From Planctomycetota bacterium (GTDB lineage: Bacteria > Planctomycetota > UBA1135 > UBA2386), in the NCBI GenBank assembly GCA_016716265.1, contig JADJWQ010000001.1, positions 558,001-622,000 on the forward strand: a stretch of DNA of 64,000 nt, written 5' to 3'. Position 1 is the first letter of the stretch, and the number at the start of each line of letters is the position of its first letter. A program made the position numbers and the translations under genes. This document shows, piece by piece, positions 36,181 to 44,691 of this stretch. Under the pieces are notes generated by a model, which did no database searches, had not been told where the DNA came from, and saw nothing but the letters and a program-made list of their open reading frames with translations.

Positions 36181-36685
36181 CCTCCCGCCCGCGGCATCCG
36201 CCCGTCGCCGCAGCGAACGCCACGCGGTCGATGCCGACAGCCCGCACTGGCGTCGCCCGAGCATCTTGGACCATCCATGCGTCCGGTCGCGGCCCCCGAT
36301 GCTCGACGACCTGCAGGCGACCATCCTCGACTTGCTGGTCGTCGACCACGAGAGGCTGACTGTGTGCCACCTCCGCCGCCGACTGCCGCCTCACCGACGT
36401 CGGCGGCCGAGCCGTGCCCGGGCAGTTGGCGTGACCCGCCACGCGAGGGGCGGATGGCCCGGGGTCGTGGGGACGCGGCCGAAGGCGTGAGGCCCGTCCG
36501 CCCGACCCGGGTGGCGAAGGCCGTCGCCAGAATCCCGGGTTTTCTGCGGGGGCTTTTGCGGGATTCGACGATCCAACGCGGCGACACCGATGCACCCTCC
36601 GATGGTCCTTCCGGATGCAGCTGTCCTGCTCTGGGAACCGCCCTGACGGAACCGAGCGAAGGAGCCCTGACCGGCAGCCCTCTCC
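36181..36685. other. non-coding or decayed stretch before the ECF sigma gene
   Basis: About 500 bp with no frame of convincing composition on either strand and frequent rare codons in every frame. It is the tail of the degraded region that begins at 35160. The last 100 bp must hold the promoter of the sigma-factor operon; I see no clear consensus. Confidence 0.5.
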
Positions 36686-37330
36686 ATGGCCGACGTCGAG
36701 CCCCACGCGGCGCAAGTCGAGCAGTCCGACCTCGTGCACCGCATGGTGCACGGAGACGGGGATGCCGTGCGCCAGCTGCTGGCGGCCCACGGCAGCGCAT
36801 TGCTGCGCTTCGTCCGCCGCCGGCTCGGCGGACCGATCGAGGATGCCGAGGAAGTGGTCCAGGACACCTTCGTCACCGCAACACGGATGGCAGCGTCCTT
36901 CGAGGGATTGTGTAGCGTCAGGACCTGGCTGTGTGCGCTGGCTCGCACACGCGTGGCCGACGTCGTCCGGCGCCGTATGCGCCGCAAGCGCACCCCTGAC
37001 GGCCCACTGCTCCAGTTCGACGCGCTGGCGCCCGACGTGAGCGCGATGCTCCACTCGACGGAGACCCCGATCGACGAACTCGTCGAGCGCATCGAGCGCG
37101 AGCACCTCGTGCAGGCGCTGCTCGACGCCATGACGCCCGACCAGCGTGAGGTCATGCTCTTGCGCTACGTCGAGGGATTCTCCGTCGCCGAGGTCGCGCA
37201 CATCACCGAGCGCAGCGCCAAGGCCGTCGAGCGCCTGCTCGAGCGCGCCAAGGAGAAACCGCGGCGCGCGATCGTCCGCTGGCTCGGCGAGCCAGCCCCC
37301 ACCCTCCGCCCTGACTCGACCGCACCGTGA
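36686..37330 (+). CDS. ECF-family RNA polymerase sigma factor
   Basis: A 214-residue sigma70-like factor. Region 2 lies at about residues 25-90 (HGSALLRFVRRRLGGPIEDAEEVVQDTFVTA, with the conserved D-A-E-E-V-V-Q-D-T-F core helix). Region 4 is at about residues 140-195: ALLDAMTPDQREVMLLRYVEGFSVAEVAHITERSAKAVERLLERA, a normal helix-turn-helix for -35 recognition. Its stop overlaps the start of the FecR-PDZ-TPR gene as GTGA, so the two are coupled and the downstream membrane protein is likely its regulator or partner. Confidence 0.92.
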   Translation: MADVEPHAAQVEQSDLVHRMVHGDGDAVRQLLAAHGSALLRFVRRRLGGPIEDAEEVVQDTFVTATRMAASFEGLCSVRTWLCALARTRVADVVRRRMRRKRTPDGPLLQFDALAPDVSAMLHSTETPIDELVERIEREHLVQALLDAMTPDQREVMLLRYVEGFSVAEVAHITERSAKAVERLLERAKEKPRRAIVRWLGEPAPTLRPDSTAP

Positions 37331-39948
37331 ACTCCACCGCCTTGCGTTGCGGCTTCGTCGAACTCTTGACCGAGGTCCGCTCGGCCGGCCCGGCTGCGCC
37401 ACCCGAGGCGATCGAGCGCGCCTTCGATCGCTGCTTCCCCGCGCTACTCGTCGCCGCCGACCCGTACGACCAGGACGAGCTCGGCGACTCCGCGCGCGAA
37501 CGCATCTGCGCTGCGATTCTCGCTACGGCCACGGCGAGCGCTCCTCGCGCTCCCGCGCGCCGCTGGCCGTGGTTCGCCGCACTCGCCGCCGGCCTGCTCG
37601 TCGCGCTCACACTCTGGCGGACCGGCGTGCTCATGCGCCAGCGCTCCGAGCCCGGCGCGCTCGCCCTCCAGGCCGCCACCTTCAGCCTGGTGACGGGCAC
37701 TCCCGGCATGCTCGTTCCCGGCGCCGGCACGGGCGTCCAAGCGCAGCCCGGGCTCGCGGTCCCGTACGGCGCCCGCGTCTCGACCGGCGACGCCGACCTC
37801 GCCGAGCTGCGCTTCGCCGACGGCACGACGCTCCGGTTGGGCTTCAACACGACCGTCGAGCTGCCCGCGCCGCGGCAACTCGGCCAGCCGCTGCCACGGC
37901 GCCCGTACGAGGTCCGCCTGACTGCTGGCCGCATCCTCGCGCGGGTCAGTCACCTCGATGACGAACCGCGCTTCGCGATCGACACGCCGGTCGCGACCGC
38001 GGAGGTGCTCGGCACCGAGTTCTCGCTCGCGATCGACAGCGATACCGGCCCGAGCGCGTCGCTGCGGGCCGTGCTCGACGTCCGCCGCGGCCGAGTGGCG
38101 TTCTCGAACGCGCTGGGCCGCGTGCTCGCGACTGACCTGATGCGCAGCAGCGCGACCGAGGGCGAGGCGCCGACGGAGCCGCAGCGCGTGCGCGCCTTCC
38201 GCTCCTTCCACCACCTCGAAGACGCCGGGCTGAGCTGGACCAACGCTCCGCTCGCGATCGGGGGCGCCTGCCAGTGGACCTCGCCGCCACCGGGTCTCGC
38301 GAGTCTCAGCTTTCGCGACACGCCGGACGGCCGGGTCGTTCTGCGCCGCGTGCTCGGCGGGTCGAACGCCGCCACCGCCGGGCTGCGCGCTGGCGACGAG
38401 ATCCGCGCGATCAGCGGCGACACGGTGACCGACGCGTGGTCGGCTACCGTCGAGGTCCTGCGCCGGCCCGAGCGGACGGTGACCGTCGCGGCTGCGCGCG
38501 ACGGCATGCCCTTCTTGGCCACGTTCCGGGTCCGCGCGCCGAGCCCGGGCGACCTCGACGACGGCCTGCGCCTCGAACAACAGATCGGCACGGAGGCGCT
38601 GCTCGCGCTCGGCCGCGACCGCGAGCCCGCGCGCCGCGCGCTGGAGCAGCTCGTCGCGCGCGCCCCACACCCGGCCTACTGGAACAACCTCGCTCTCTTC
38701 TGGCAGACCGACGACCGCATGGGTAACGCGCTGCGCTGCTTCGCACAGGCCGTGCGGCTCGCGCCCCGGACGGCGCTGTTCCACTTCAACTACGGCGGGG
38801 CACTGCAGGCGATCGGCAACCTCCAGCGCGCGGCCGCGGAGCTACGCGAGGCGGCTCGGCTCGAGCCGCAGTGGCCGACGCCGCGCCTGGCACTGGTCGA
38901 CACGCTGCTGCTGCTCGACGACCCCCAGGCGGCGCTCGATGCGCTCACCGGGCTCGCGCAGTCGTCCCCGGAGGACGCGACGAACGTCGCCCTGCGCCGG
39001 TCGAAGGCGCTCGTGCGCCTGGGCCGCACCGCCGAAGCGCAGACCGAACTGGAGCACGCGCTCGAGGTCGAGCCCGACTCGCCCGCCGTGCTGGGCGCGC
39101 TCGCCACCACCGCGGATGTGCGCCGCGACGTCGACGCCGCGATCCGCTACCTGGAGCGCGCGTACGCGCTCGATCCGGACTCGGCGGTATACGCCAACAA
39201 CCTCGGTAGCCTGTATTGGCGGGAGGCTCGCTTCGCCGAGGCCGAGCCGGTGCTGCGCCGCGCGATCGAGCTCGAGCCGACCGACCCGGTCGCGTACATG
39301 AACCTCGGGCTGGTGCTCCAATCGACGGGCCAACTCGGCCAGGCCGAGAAGCAGTACCGCCTCGCGATCGAGGTCAACCCCGAGTACGCCAGCACCTATG
39401 TGAACTACGGCTACCTGCTCCTGGGCACACCGCGCGTCGACGAGGCCGAGCGCCTGCTGCGCAAGGCGCTCGAGCTGGACCCGCGCCACACGATGGGCTG
39501 CGCCAACCTGGGCACTCTGCTCTCCGACCACGGCCGCCGCGAGGAGGCGGTCGCGCTGTACCGCGAGTTCCTGCGCGTGACGCCAGACGTAGGCACGATC
39601 CAGAACAACCTCGCGGAGGACCTCGGCAGGCTCGGTACGGACCTCGACGAGGCGCTCGACCTGGCCCGAGCCGCAGTCGCCGCCGCCCCGCAGCGACCGA
39701 CACGCCACAGCACACTCGGAATCGTGCTCGCGGCACGCGGTGATCTCCAAGAAGCCGAGACGGCACTCACCGAGGCGGTGGAACTGTTCGGCGAGGTCGA
39801 GGATGCCGCCGGATGCTGGCACGAACTCGGCTCGGTCCGCGAGCGTAGGGGTAATCCAGAGGGTGCGAGAGAGGCCTATCGCAAGGCCGTGATCCTCGAC
39901 CCCGCGCTGGACGCGGCGCGGGCGGCGTTGCAGCGTCTGGGTGGATGA
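37327..39948 (+). CDS. FecR-PDZ-TPR membrane protein, putative anti-sigma/signalling partner
   Basis: An 873-residue protein. A cytoplasmic N-terminus of about 85 residues precedes one membrane helix (WPWFAALAAGLLVALTLW). A FecR-like domain follows (VPYGARVSTGDADLAELRFADG, VRLTAGRILARVSHLDDEPRFAIDTPVATAEVLGTEFS; about residues 130-260). A PDZ-like domain is at about residues 330-400 (VLGGSNAATAGLRAGDEIRAISG). From about 430 to the end are TPR repeats (LGSLYWREARFAEAEPVLRRAIELEP, GLVLQSTGQLGQAEKQYRLAIEVNPEYAS). Coupled to the ECF sigma gene. In FecI/FecR systems the N-terminus binds the sigma; here the periplasmic PDZ and TPR parts are additions that suggest a protein- or envelope-sensing input. 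Confidence 0.88.
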   Translation: MNSTALRCGFVELLTEVRSAGPAAPPEAIERAFDRCFPALLVAADPYDQDELGDSARERICAAILATATASAPRAPARRWPWFAALAAGLLVALTLWRTGVLMRQRSEPGALALQAATFSLVTGTPGMLVPGAGTGVQAQPGLAVPYGARVSTGDADLAELRFADGTTLRLGFNTTVELPAPRQLGQPLPRRPYEVRLTAGRILARVSHLDDEPRFAIDTPVATAEVLGTEFSLAIDSDTGPSASLRAVLDVRRGRVAFSNALGRVLATDLMRSSATEGEAPTEPQRVRAFRSFHHLEDAGLSWTNAPLAIGGACQWTSPPPGLASLSFRDTPDGRVVLRRVLGGSNAATAGLRAGDEIRAISGDTVTDAWSATVEVLRRPERTVTVAAARDGMPFLATFRVRAPSPGDLDDGLRLEQQIGTEALLALGRDREPARRALEQLVARAPHPAYWNNLALFWQTDDRMGNALRCFAQAVRLAPRTALFHFNYGGALQAIGNLQRAAAELREAARLEPQWPTPRLALVDTLLLLDDPQAALDALTGLAQSSPEDATNVALRRSKALVRLGRTAEAQTELEHALEVEPDSPAVLGALATTADVRRDVDAAIRYLERAYALDPDSAVYANNLGSLYWREARFAEAEPVLRRAIELEPTDPVAYMNLGLVLQSTGQLGQAEKQYRLAIEVNPEYASTYVNYGYLLLGTPRVDEAERLLRKALELDPRHTMGCANLGTLLSDHGRREEAVALYREFLRVTPDVGTIQNNLAEDLGRLGTDLDEALDLARAAVAAAPQRPTRHSTLGIVLAARGDLQEAETALTEAVELFGEVEDAAGCWHELGSVRERRGNPEGAREAYRKAVILDPALDAARAALQRLGG

Positions 39949-40062
39949 CCCGCGGGCGCTCTGGGATTTCGCGGGGTGCTCCGCCGGCAGACGGCGAACC
40001 AACGTGCGCCGTCCCCACGGCTCCCTCGCCGATCGAACCCAGCCGACTTCCGGAGGCTTGCC

Positions 40063-40971
40063 ATGCGCCGTCGTCGTGTCCGACGCCTCTCACTTCGCTC
40101 AGCCCTGTTCCTGAGCGGCAGCGCGCTCACCCTCGGCGCCGCGGCATCCGCACAGGTCGCATCCGACTACGCAATCAGCTTCGTGCGCACCACCGGTGCC
40201 ACCGGGCTGGCCGTGGTGAGAGCGGACGGCAGCGGGCTCACGACGTTGGTCAGCGGTACCAGCGGCTCCGTGGAGTCGTGCTGGTCGCCCGATGGCCAGG
40301 CCATCGTCTTCACGCACTCCGTCGGCGGCGACCCGTCCGGGACGGCAGTCGCGGTGATCGACGTCGCCTACTCGCGCAGGGGCCAGCCGTACGCGACGAA
40401 TTACCGCCGCGTCCTCACTGGCAGCATCGCGTCGTCCCCGGTCTGGTCGCCCCTGGGAGATGAGGTCGCCGTCTACGCAGAGGAGGTCAACGGCCCCGGC
40501 GGACCGAGCGGCATCGTGCTCGTCGCGCCGGTGGCGAACGCCCCTGTTTCCGCCGTGTATCCGGTAAACGCCGTGAACGGCCTCGCCTGGAGTCCGGACG
40601 GCGACCGGCTCGCCGTCACGACGCGGGGCTCGGACGTCGAACTGCTCGAAGTGGCGACGGGATCGACCTCGACGTTGTGCTCGTTCGCATCCAGCGGCAC
40701 GGCGATCGCGGGGATCGACTGGGGCCGTACCAACGACACGCTGGTGCTGGGTACGATCAGCCCTACCCGCGAATACGAGATCCACACGCTGGGCGTGTGG
40801 CCCGGCGCGACGCCGCAGTTGGTGTGCAACGGCCGCTTTCCGACCTGGTCCCCCGACGACGCGAGCGTCTGCTACACCTACGGAAACTGGTCGATGTACG
40901 TGCGTACGTTGGCGACCGGCGCGACCAAAGCGCTCAAGGTCCACGGCCTGCGCCCGAACTGGCGACGGTGA
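40063..40971 (+). CDS. exported TolB/PD40-type beta-propeller protein
   Basis: A 302-residue protein. The ATG at 40063, preceded by cggagg, gives a twin-Arg-rich signal peptide (RRRVRRLSLRSALFLSGSALTL ending AAASAQ). The body has propeller blades with PD40-type motifs: CWSPDGQAIVFTHS, VWSPLGDEVAVYAE, AWSPDGDRLAVTT, IDWGRTNDTLVLG and TWSPDDASVCYTY, spaced about 45 residues, so six or so blades. Such propellers bind proteins or peptides in the periplasm. It sits between the ECF/TPR operon and the kelch protein, with no clear partner. Confidence 0.8.
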   Translation: MRRRRVRRLSLRSALFLSGSALTLGAAASAQVASDYAISFVRTTGATGLAVVRADGSGLTTLVSGTSGSVESCWSPDGQAIVFTHSVGGDPSGTAVAVIDVAYSRRGQPYATNYRRVLTGSIASSPVWSPLGDEVAVYAEEVNGPGGPSGIVLVAPVANAPVSAVYPVNAVNGLAWSPDGDRLAVTTRGSDVELLEVATGSTSTLCSFASSGTAIAGIDWGRTNDTLVLGTISPTREYEIHTLGVWPGATPQLVCNGRFPTWSPDDASVCYTYGNWSMYVRTLATGATKALKVHGLRPNWRR

Positions 40972-41145
40972 CGGCGTGGTTGGTTTCCGGCGTACGATCC
41001 TCTGCAGCCCGGACGCGACCGGTCCAGTAGACAATGGATCGGTCGCCGTCGGCACGTGTTGCACCCGACCCGACGGGTACGATGCCGTAGCTGCCGTCTG
41101 TCGTTCCGCTTCTGAACCTTGGTCTCGAATCAGAAAGAGGTTGCG

Positions 41146-43512
41146 ATGATTACGCGAGCGAACCTCGGCGCCAGGATTGCCTCAGCGTCCAGATTGGTCC
41201 TGCGATCCGCAGTCGGGTTCGCCGGAGCCCTCGCGCACGCGCGGAAATTCGCAGCGGCAAGGCTGATCGCAACCGTGCTTGTCGCCAACCTCGGAGCCCT
41301 GCTCCCGAGCCAAGCCACGTGGCAGATGCGCATCTGGGGTGGCAGACATGGCCACGCCCTCGCCTACGACAGCGCGCGGGACAGGATCGTCCTCTTCGGT
41401 GGCATAGCGGACGAGTTGAACTTCGTATACCTTTCCGATACGTGGGAGTGGGACGGAAACACCTGGACCGAGCGGACGCCGGCGGTCAGCCCGCCCGCCA
41501 GGGTTGACCACGCCCTCGCCTACGACAGCGCGCGGGGCAGGATCGTGCTCTTCGGTGGGCAAGGGGGGTCCGGCCGCCTCTCCGACACGTGGGAGTGGGA
41601 CGGGACGACCTGGACGCAGCGGACTCCGACGGCGAGCCCGCCCGCCCGCAGTGGCCACGCGCTCGCCTACGACAGCGCGCGGAGCAGGATCGTGCTCTTC
41701 GGTGGGTTTGCCGGCCAACCCTCCCGCCTCTTCGACACGTGGGAGTGGGACGGGAGCACCTGGACGCAGCGGACTCCGGCGGCGAGCCCGCCCGGCCGCA
41801 ACGGGCACGCTCTCGCCTACGACAGCGCGCGGAGCAGGACCGTCCTCTTCGGTGGGTTTGACTACTACTCAACTTCGGGGACCTTCTCCGACACGTGGGA
41901 ATGGGATGGGAGCACCTGGACGCAGCGGACTCGGGCGGCGAGCCCGCCTGCCCGCAGTGGCCACGCCCTCGCCTACGACCCGATCCACCGCGAGACCGTG
42001 CTGTTCGGTGGCTGGGCTCGCGGCACCAGCTTTGGCGACACCTGGGCGTTCGACGGGACGACCTGGACGCGGCGGACTCCGGTCGCAAGTCCGCCCGCCC
42101 GCGAATACCACGCCCTCGCCTACGACAGCGCGCGGGGCCGGACCCTTCTCTTCGGCGGAGTAGGTCCCGCCAGCTCATTATCCGATACGTGGGAGTGGGA
42201 CGGAAACAACTGGACGGAGCGGACGCCGGCGGCGAGCCCGCCCGCCCGCGGCAACCACGCTCTCGCGTACGACAGCGCCCGGGGCAGGACCGTCCTCTTC
42301 GGCGGCAGGAAGAGCCAAGGGTTCTTCTCCGACACGTGGGAGTGGGACGGGAACAACTGGACGCTCCGCACTCCGGTGGCGAGCCCGCCCGCCCGCGGCG
42401 ACCACGCCCTCGCATACGACAGCGCCCGGGGCAGGACCGTCCTCTTCGGCGGCAGGATTGGCCAAGGGCTCTTGTCCGACACGTGGGAGTGGGATGGAAC
42501 CACTTGGACGCTCCGGACTCCGGCCGCAAATCCGCCCGCCCGCGCTTACCACGCCCTCGCCTACGACAGCGCGCACGGCACAACCGTCCTCTTCGGTGGG
42601 TGGGATGGCCAAGCGGGTCTCTCCGACACGTGGGAGTGGGATGGAACCACCTGGACGCTCCGGACTCCGGCGGCGAGCCCGCCCGCCCGCGCCGAGCACG
42701 CCCTCGCCTATGACGACGCGCGGAGCAGGACGGTGCTCTTCGGTGGGACCGACACAGGCAGCCGCTTATTCAACGACACGTGGGAGTGGGACGGGAACAC
42801 CTGGACGCTGCGAACTCCGGCGGCGAGCCCGCCCCCCCGCGTACTCCATGCCCTCGCCCATGACACCGCGCGGGGTAGGACCGTCATGTTCGGTGGATTG
42901 GTTTCCTTCGGGGCGAGCACTTCCTTCACCGACACGTGGGAGTGGGACGGGAACACCTGGATGCTGCGGACTCCAGCGGCGAGCCCGCCCGGCAAGAACG
43001 GCCACGCCCTAGCGTTCGACAGCGCGCGCGGCACGACCGTCCTCTTCGGCGGGTTTTCCTCCGACACGTGGGAGTATGCCCCCGTCAGCCCCGCCAGCTA
43101 CGTGACCTTCGGCAACGGCTGCCGAGGAAGCAGCGGAACGCCCGCACTCGCGGCGGTTCCGGGCCGGCTGCCGTGGATCGCAGACAACTTCGCGATCCAG
43201 CTCACCAACATCCCCAGCAACGCGGCGGCGTTCGCGCTCCTGGGCTGGTCGCGGACTTCGTGGCCTCCGGTGACGCTGCCCTTCCCGCTCGACGCACTGG
43301 GCATGACGGGGTGTACGCTCTTCGTGAGCGGCAACATGAACCTGAGGGTACCCACTGCCGGCAACACCGGCACGCTGACCCTGCCCATCCCCAACAATCC
43401 GTTGCTGGTGGGAGCCCCGTTCTACAACCAGGCCTTCGTCCTGGACCCTGTCGTCAACCCGGCGGGCATCACCGTCTCCAACGCCGGCGAAGCGCGGATT
43501 GGCGCCAGGTAG
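41146..43512 (+). CDS. secreted kelch-like 12-repeat protein with planctomycete C-terminal domain
   Basis: A 788-residue exported protein; the ATG at 41146 has agaaagagg upstream. After an N-terminal hydrophobic segment (AARLIATVLVANLGALLPSQ) come 12 repeats of 49-52 residues of the form PPAR..HALAYDSARGRTVLFGG.......SDTWEWDG..WT.RTP.AS, spanning about residues 60-645. They are kelch-like beta-propeller blades, enough for two six-bladed propellers. The final ~140 residues (TFGNGCRGSSGTPALA to GITVSNAGEARIG) form the same Cys-containing domain as in the 28307 protein. Repeats are nearly identical, also at DNA level. Probably a surface adhesin or binding protein. Confidence 0.88.
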   Translation: MITRANLGARIASASRLVLRSAVGFAGALAHARKFAAARLIATVLVANLGALLPSQATWQMRIWGGRHGHALAYDSARDRIVLFGGIADELNFVYLSDTWEWDGNTWTERTPAVSPPARVDHALAYDSARGRIVLFGGQGGSGRLSDTWEWDGTTWTQRTPTASPPARSGHALAYDSARSRIVLFGGFAGQPSRLFDTWEWDGSTWTQRTPAASPPGRNGHALAYDSARSRTVLFGGFDYYSTSGTFSDTWEWDGSTWTQRTRAASPPARSGHALAYDPIHRETVLFGGWARGTSFGDTWAFDGTTWTRRTPVASPPAREYHALAYDSARGRTLLFGGVGPASSLSDTWEWDGNNWTERTPAASPPARGNHALAYDSARGRTVLFGGRKSQGFFSDTWEWDGNNWTLRTPVASPPARGDHALAYDSARGRTVLFGGRIGQGLLSDTWEWDGTTWTLRTPAANPPARAYHALAYDSAHGTTVLFGGWDGQAGLSDTWEWDGTTWTLRTPAASPPARAEHALAYDDARSRTVLFGGTDTGSRLFNDTWEWDGNTWTLRTPAASPPPRVLHALAHDTARGRTVMFGGLVSFGASTSFTDTWEWDGNTWMLRTPAASPPGKNGHALAFDSARGTTVLFGGFSSDTWEYAPVSPASYVTFGNGCRGSSGTPALAAVPGRLPWIADNFAIQLTNIPSNAAAFALLGWSRTSWPPVTLPFPLDALGMTGCTLFVSGNMNLRVPTAGNTGTLTLPIPNNPLLVGAPFYNQAFVLDPVVNPAGITVSNAGEARIGAR
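41341..43075 (+). repeat. 147-156-bp coding tandem repeats (12 units)
   Basis: The twelve kelch-like units are recognisable in the nucleotides, with constant blocks such as tccgacacgtgggagtggga and gcctacgacagcgcgcgg recurring about every 150 bp. The spacing is always a multiple of three. The DNA-level similarity points to recent amplification or ongoing recombination rather than old duplicates. Confidence 0.92.
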
Positions 43513-43563
43513 GCCCGGTGGCATTTCCCGTCGCCAGACGCTGATCGCGTTGCGCTTGCAAAG

Positions 43564-43884
43564 GTGGAGTTGGCACGCGGCTCGCGCCAGCCGCAGGACG
43601 ACGCGCTCGCCCTCCGGGAGCGACTGCGGCTGGAGGGCACGTTCTCGGTCCTCGGCGCAGGCGAGCCGTCGCGCCCCGGGATCGAGGACGAGTTCGTCGG
43701 AGGCGTGGTCGTCGGCGTCCGCTCGGTGGCGAACCGCCCCACCGGGAGGATCGCCCTGACCTGTGCCAGGATCTGCGACGTCGACTCGAGCCGCATGCTG
43801 TTCGCCCACCTGGCGGTGTTCCTGCTGCGCGTCGCGGCCGGCGCCGAGGTCACCGATCCGGACGTCACCGAGCTCCTGAGGTAG
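43564..43884 (+). CDS. small protein of unknown function, possibly a gene remnant
   Basis: A 106-residue frame with strong high-GC codon bias, in the same frame as and directly after the kelch gene stop. I do not recognise the family; it contains EDEFVGGVVVGVRSVANRP and RMLFAHLAVFLLRVAAGAEV, the latter being one hydrophobic helix. The good codon use extends 17 codons upstream of the GTG start to the kelch stop, so this may be the 3' part of a longer gene that has lost its start. Confidence 0.45.
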   Translation: MELARGSRQPQDDALALRERLRLEGTFSVLGAGEPSRPGIEDEFVGGVVVGVRSVANRPTGRIALTCARICDVDSSRMLFAHLAVFLLRVAAGAEVTDPDVTELLR

Positions 43885-44691
43885 GTGGTGGCGACGGTCG
43901 GGGGGTGGAGTGGAAGTCGGACGCGCGGTCGCCGGGCGAACGGATCTCGTCGTCGATGCGTCCCGCCAGGCCGTGGGCGACACGGTGCGCGAGGAATGCC
44001 CGCGTGCGTCCGGTCCGATCTCGCTGAGGCAGCGCTTCGGCACCTCGCTGCTCTCACCCTCCGCGACTCGGACGACATTCCCGACGTCGGGACCACTGTT
44101 GTGACCGGCCTCGTGATCCGTCACCAAGGTGACCGCTGTCAGGTAGCAGTACCAATTGCGGAAGCCGAACTGGTCGACACCGATGCTCCGCGGGCCGCAC
44201 ACGCGCTCGCCGTCGCGCCGTGCGACGACCACCCGGCCCGCGAGCCCCCCGACGGTGACCCACGAGATCCCGAACACCCTCTCGACCACGGTCGCGTCGG
44301 TCTGCTGCGCCATCAGCGGTACGGCGTCCTCGAACGCCCCGCGGGTCGGTCGACAGCTGGCCGGTCGTCAGCGCGGTGCGACCGGCGGTAGGCGGCGGCC
44401 GCGTCCTCGCGCCGCCGGCCGCGCGCCGCTGGCCGCGCGCGGCTTCGGTGCGGTCGGTGCGCGGCACCGCGGGTGGCTGGCCTGGAAACATCGGCGGTCG
44501 TCGTGCCACGGGACGCGCGCAACGTGTCCGAAGCCGCCTGACCGTCCCCGCGGCTCGCCCGGCGGCGGGACTTGCGGAGGCGGCGCGCGCGGACCGACCG
44601 GAGCGCGCCGGCCCGCCGCCGCGCCCAGGCCGAGTCTGATGACTTGCCGGTGCGCTCCGTCCATCATGCGGGCGCCCCGGTGGTCGCCCAG
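43885..44691. other. gene-poor stretch with decayed minus-strand fragment
   Basis: About 800 bp without an intact gene. On the minus strand, about 44385-44190, one frame gives TTGQLSTDPRG and the adjacent one AFEDAVPLMAQQTDATVVER, then VFGISWVTVGGLAG with good codon use; they read as one former protein broken by a frameshift near 44345. The short fragment resembles the end of small DNA-binding proteins, but that is weak. The rest has no coding signal I trust. The last part must contain the promoter of the permease gene. Confidence 0.45.

Noticed and set aside
41341..43075. Possible CRISPR-like array (regular ~150-bp periodicity)
   Set aside because: Units are much longer than CRISPR repeats, always a multiple of three, and encode kelch-like protein repeats.
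43009..44313. 434-codon minus-strand frame overlapping the kelch gene 3' end
   Set aside because: Only its first ~60 codons look coding; the rest is antisense to the kelch C-terminal domain and the small orphan frame.
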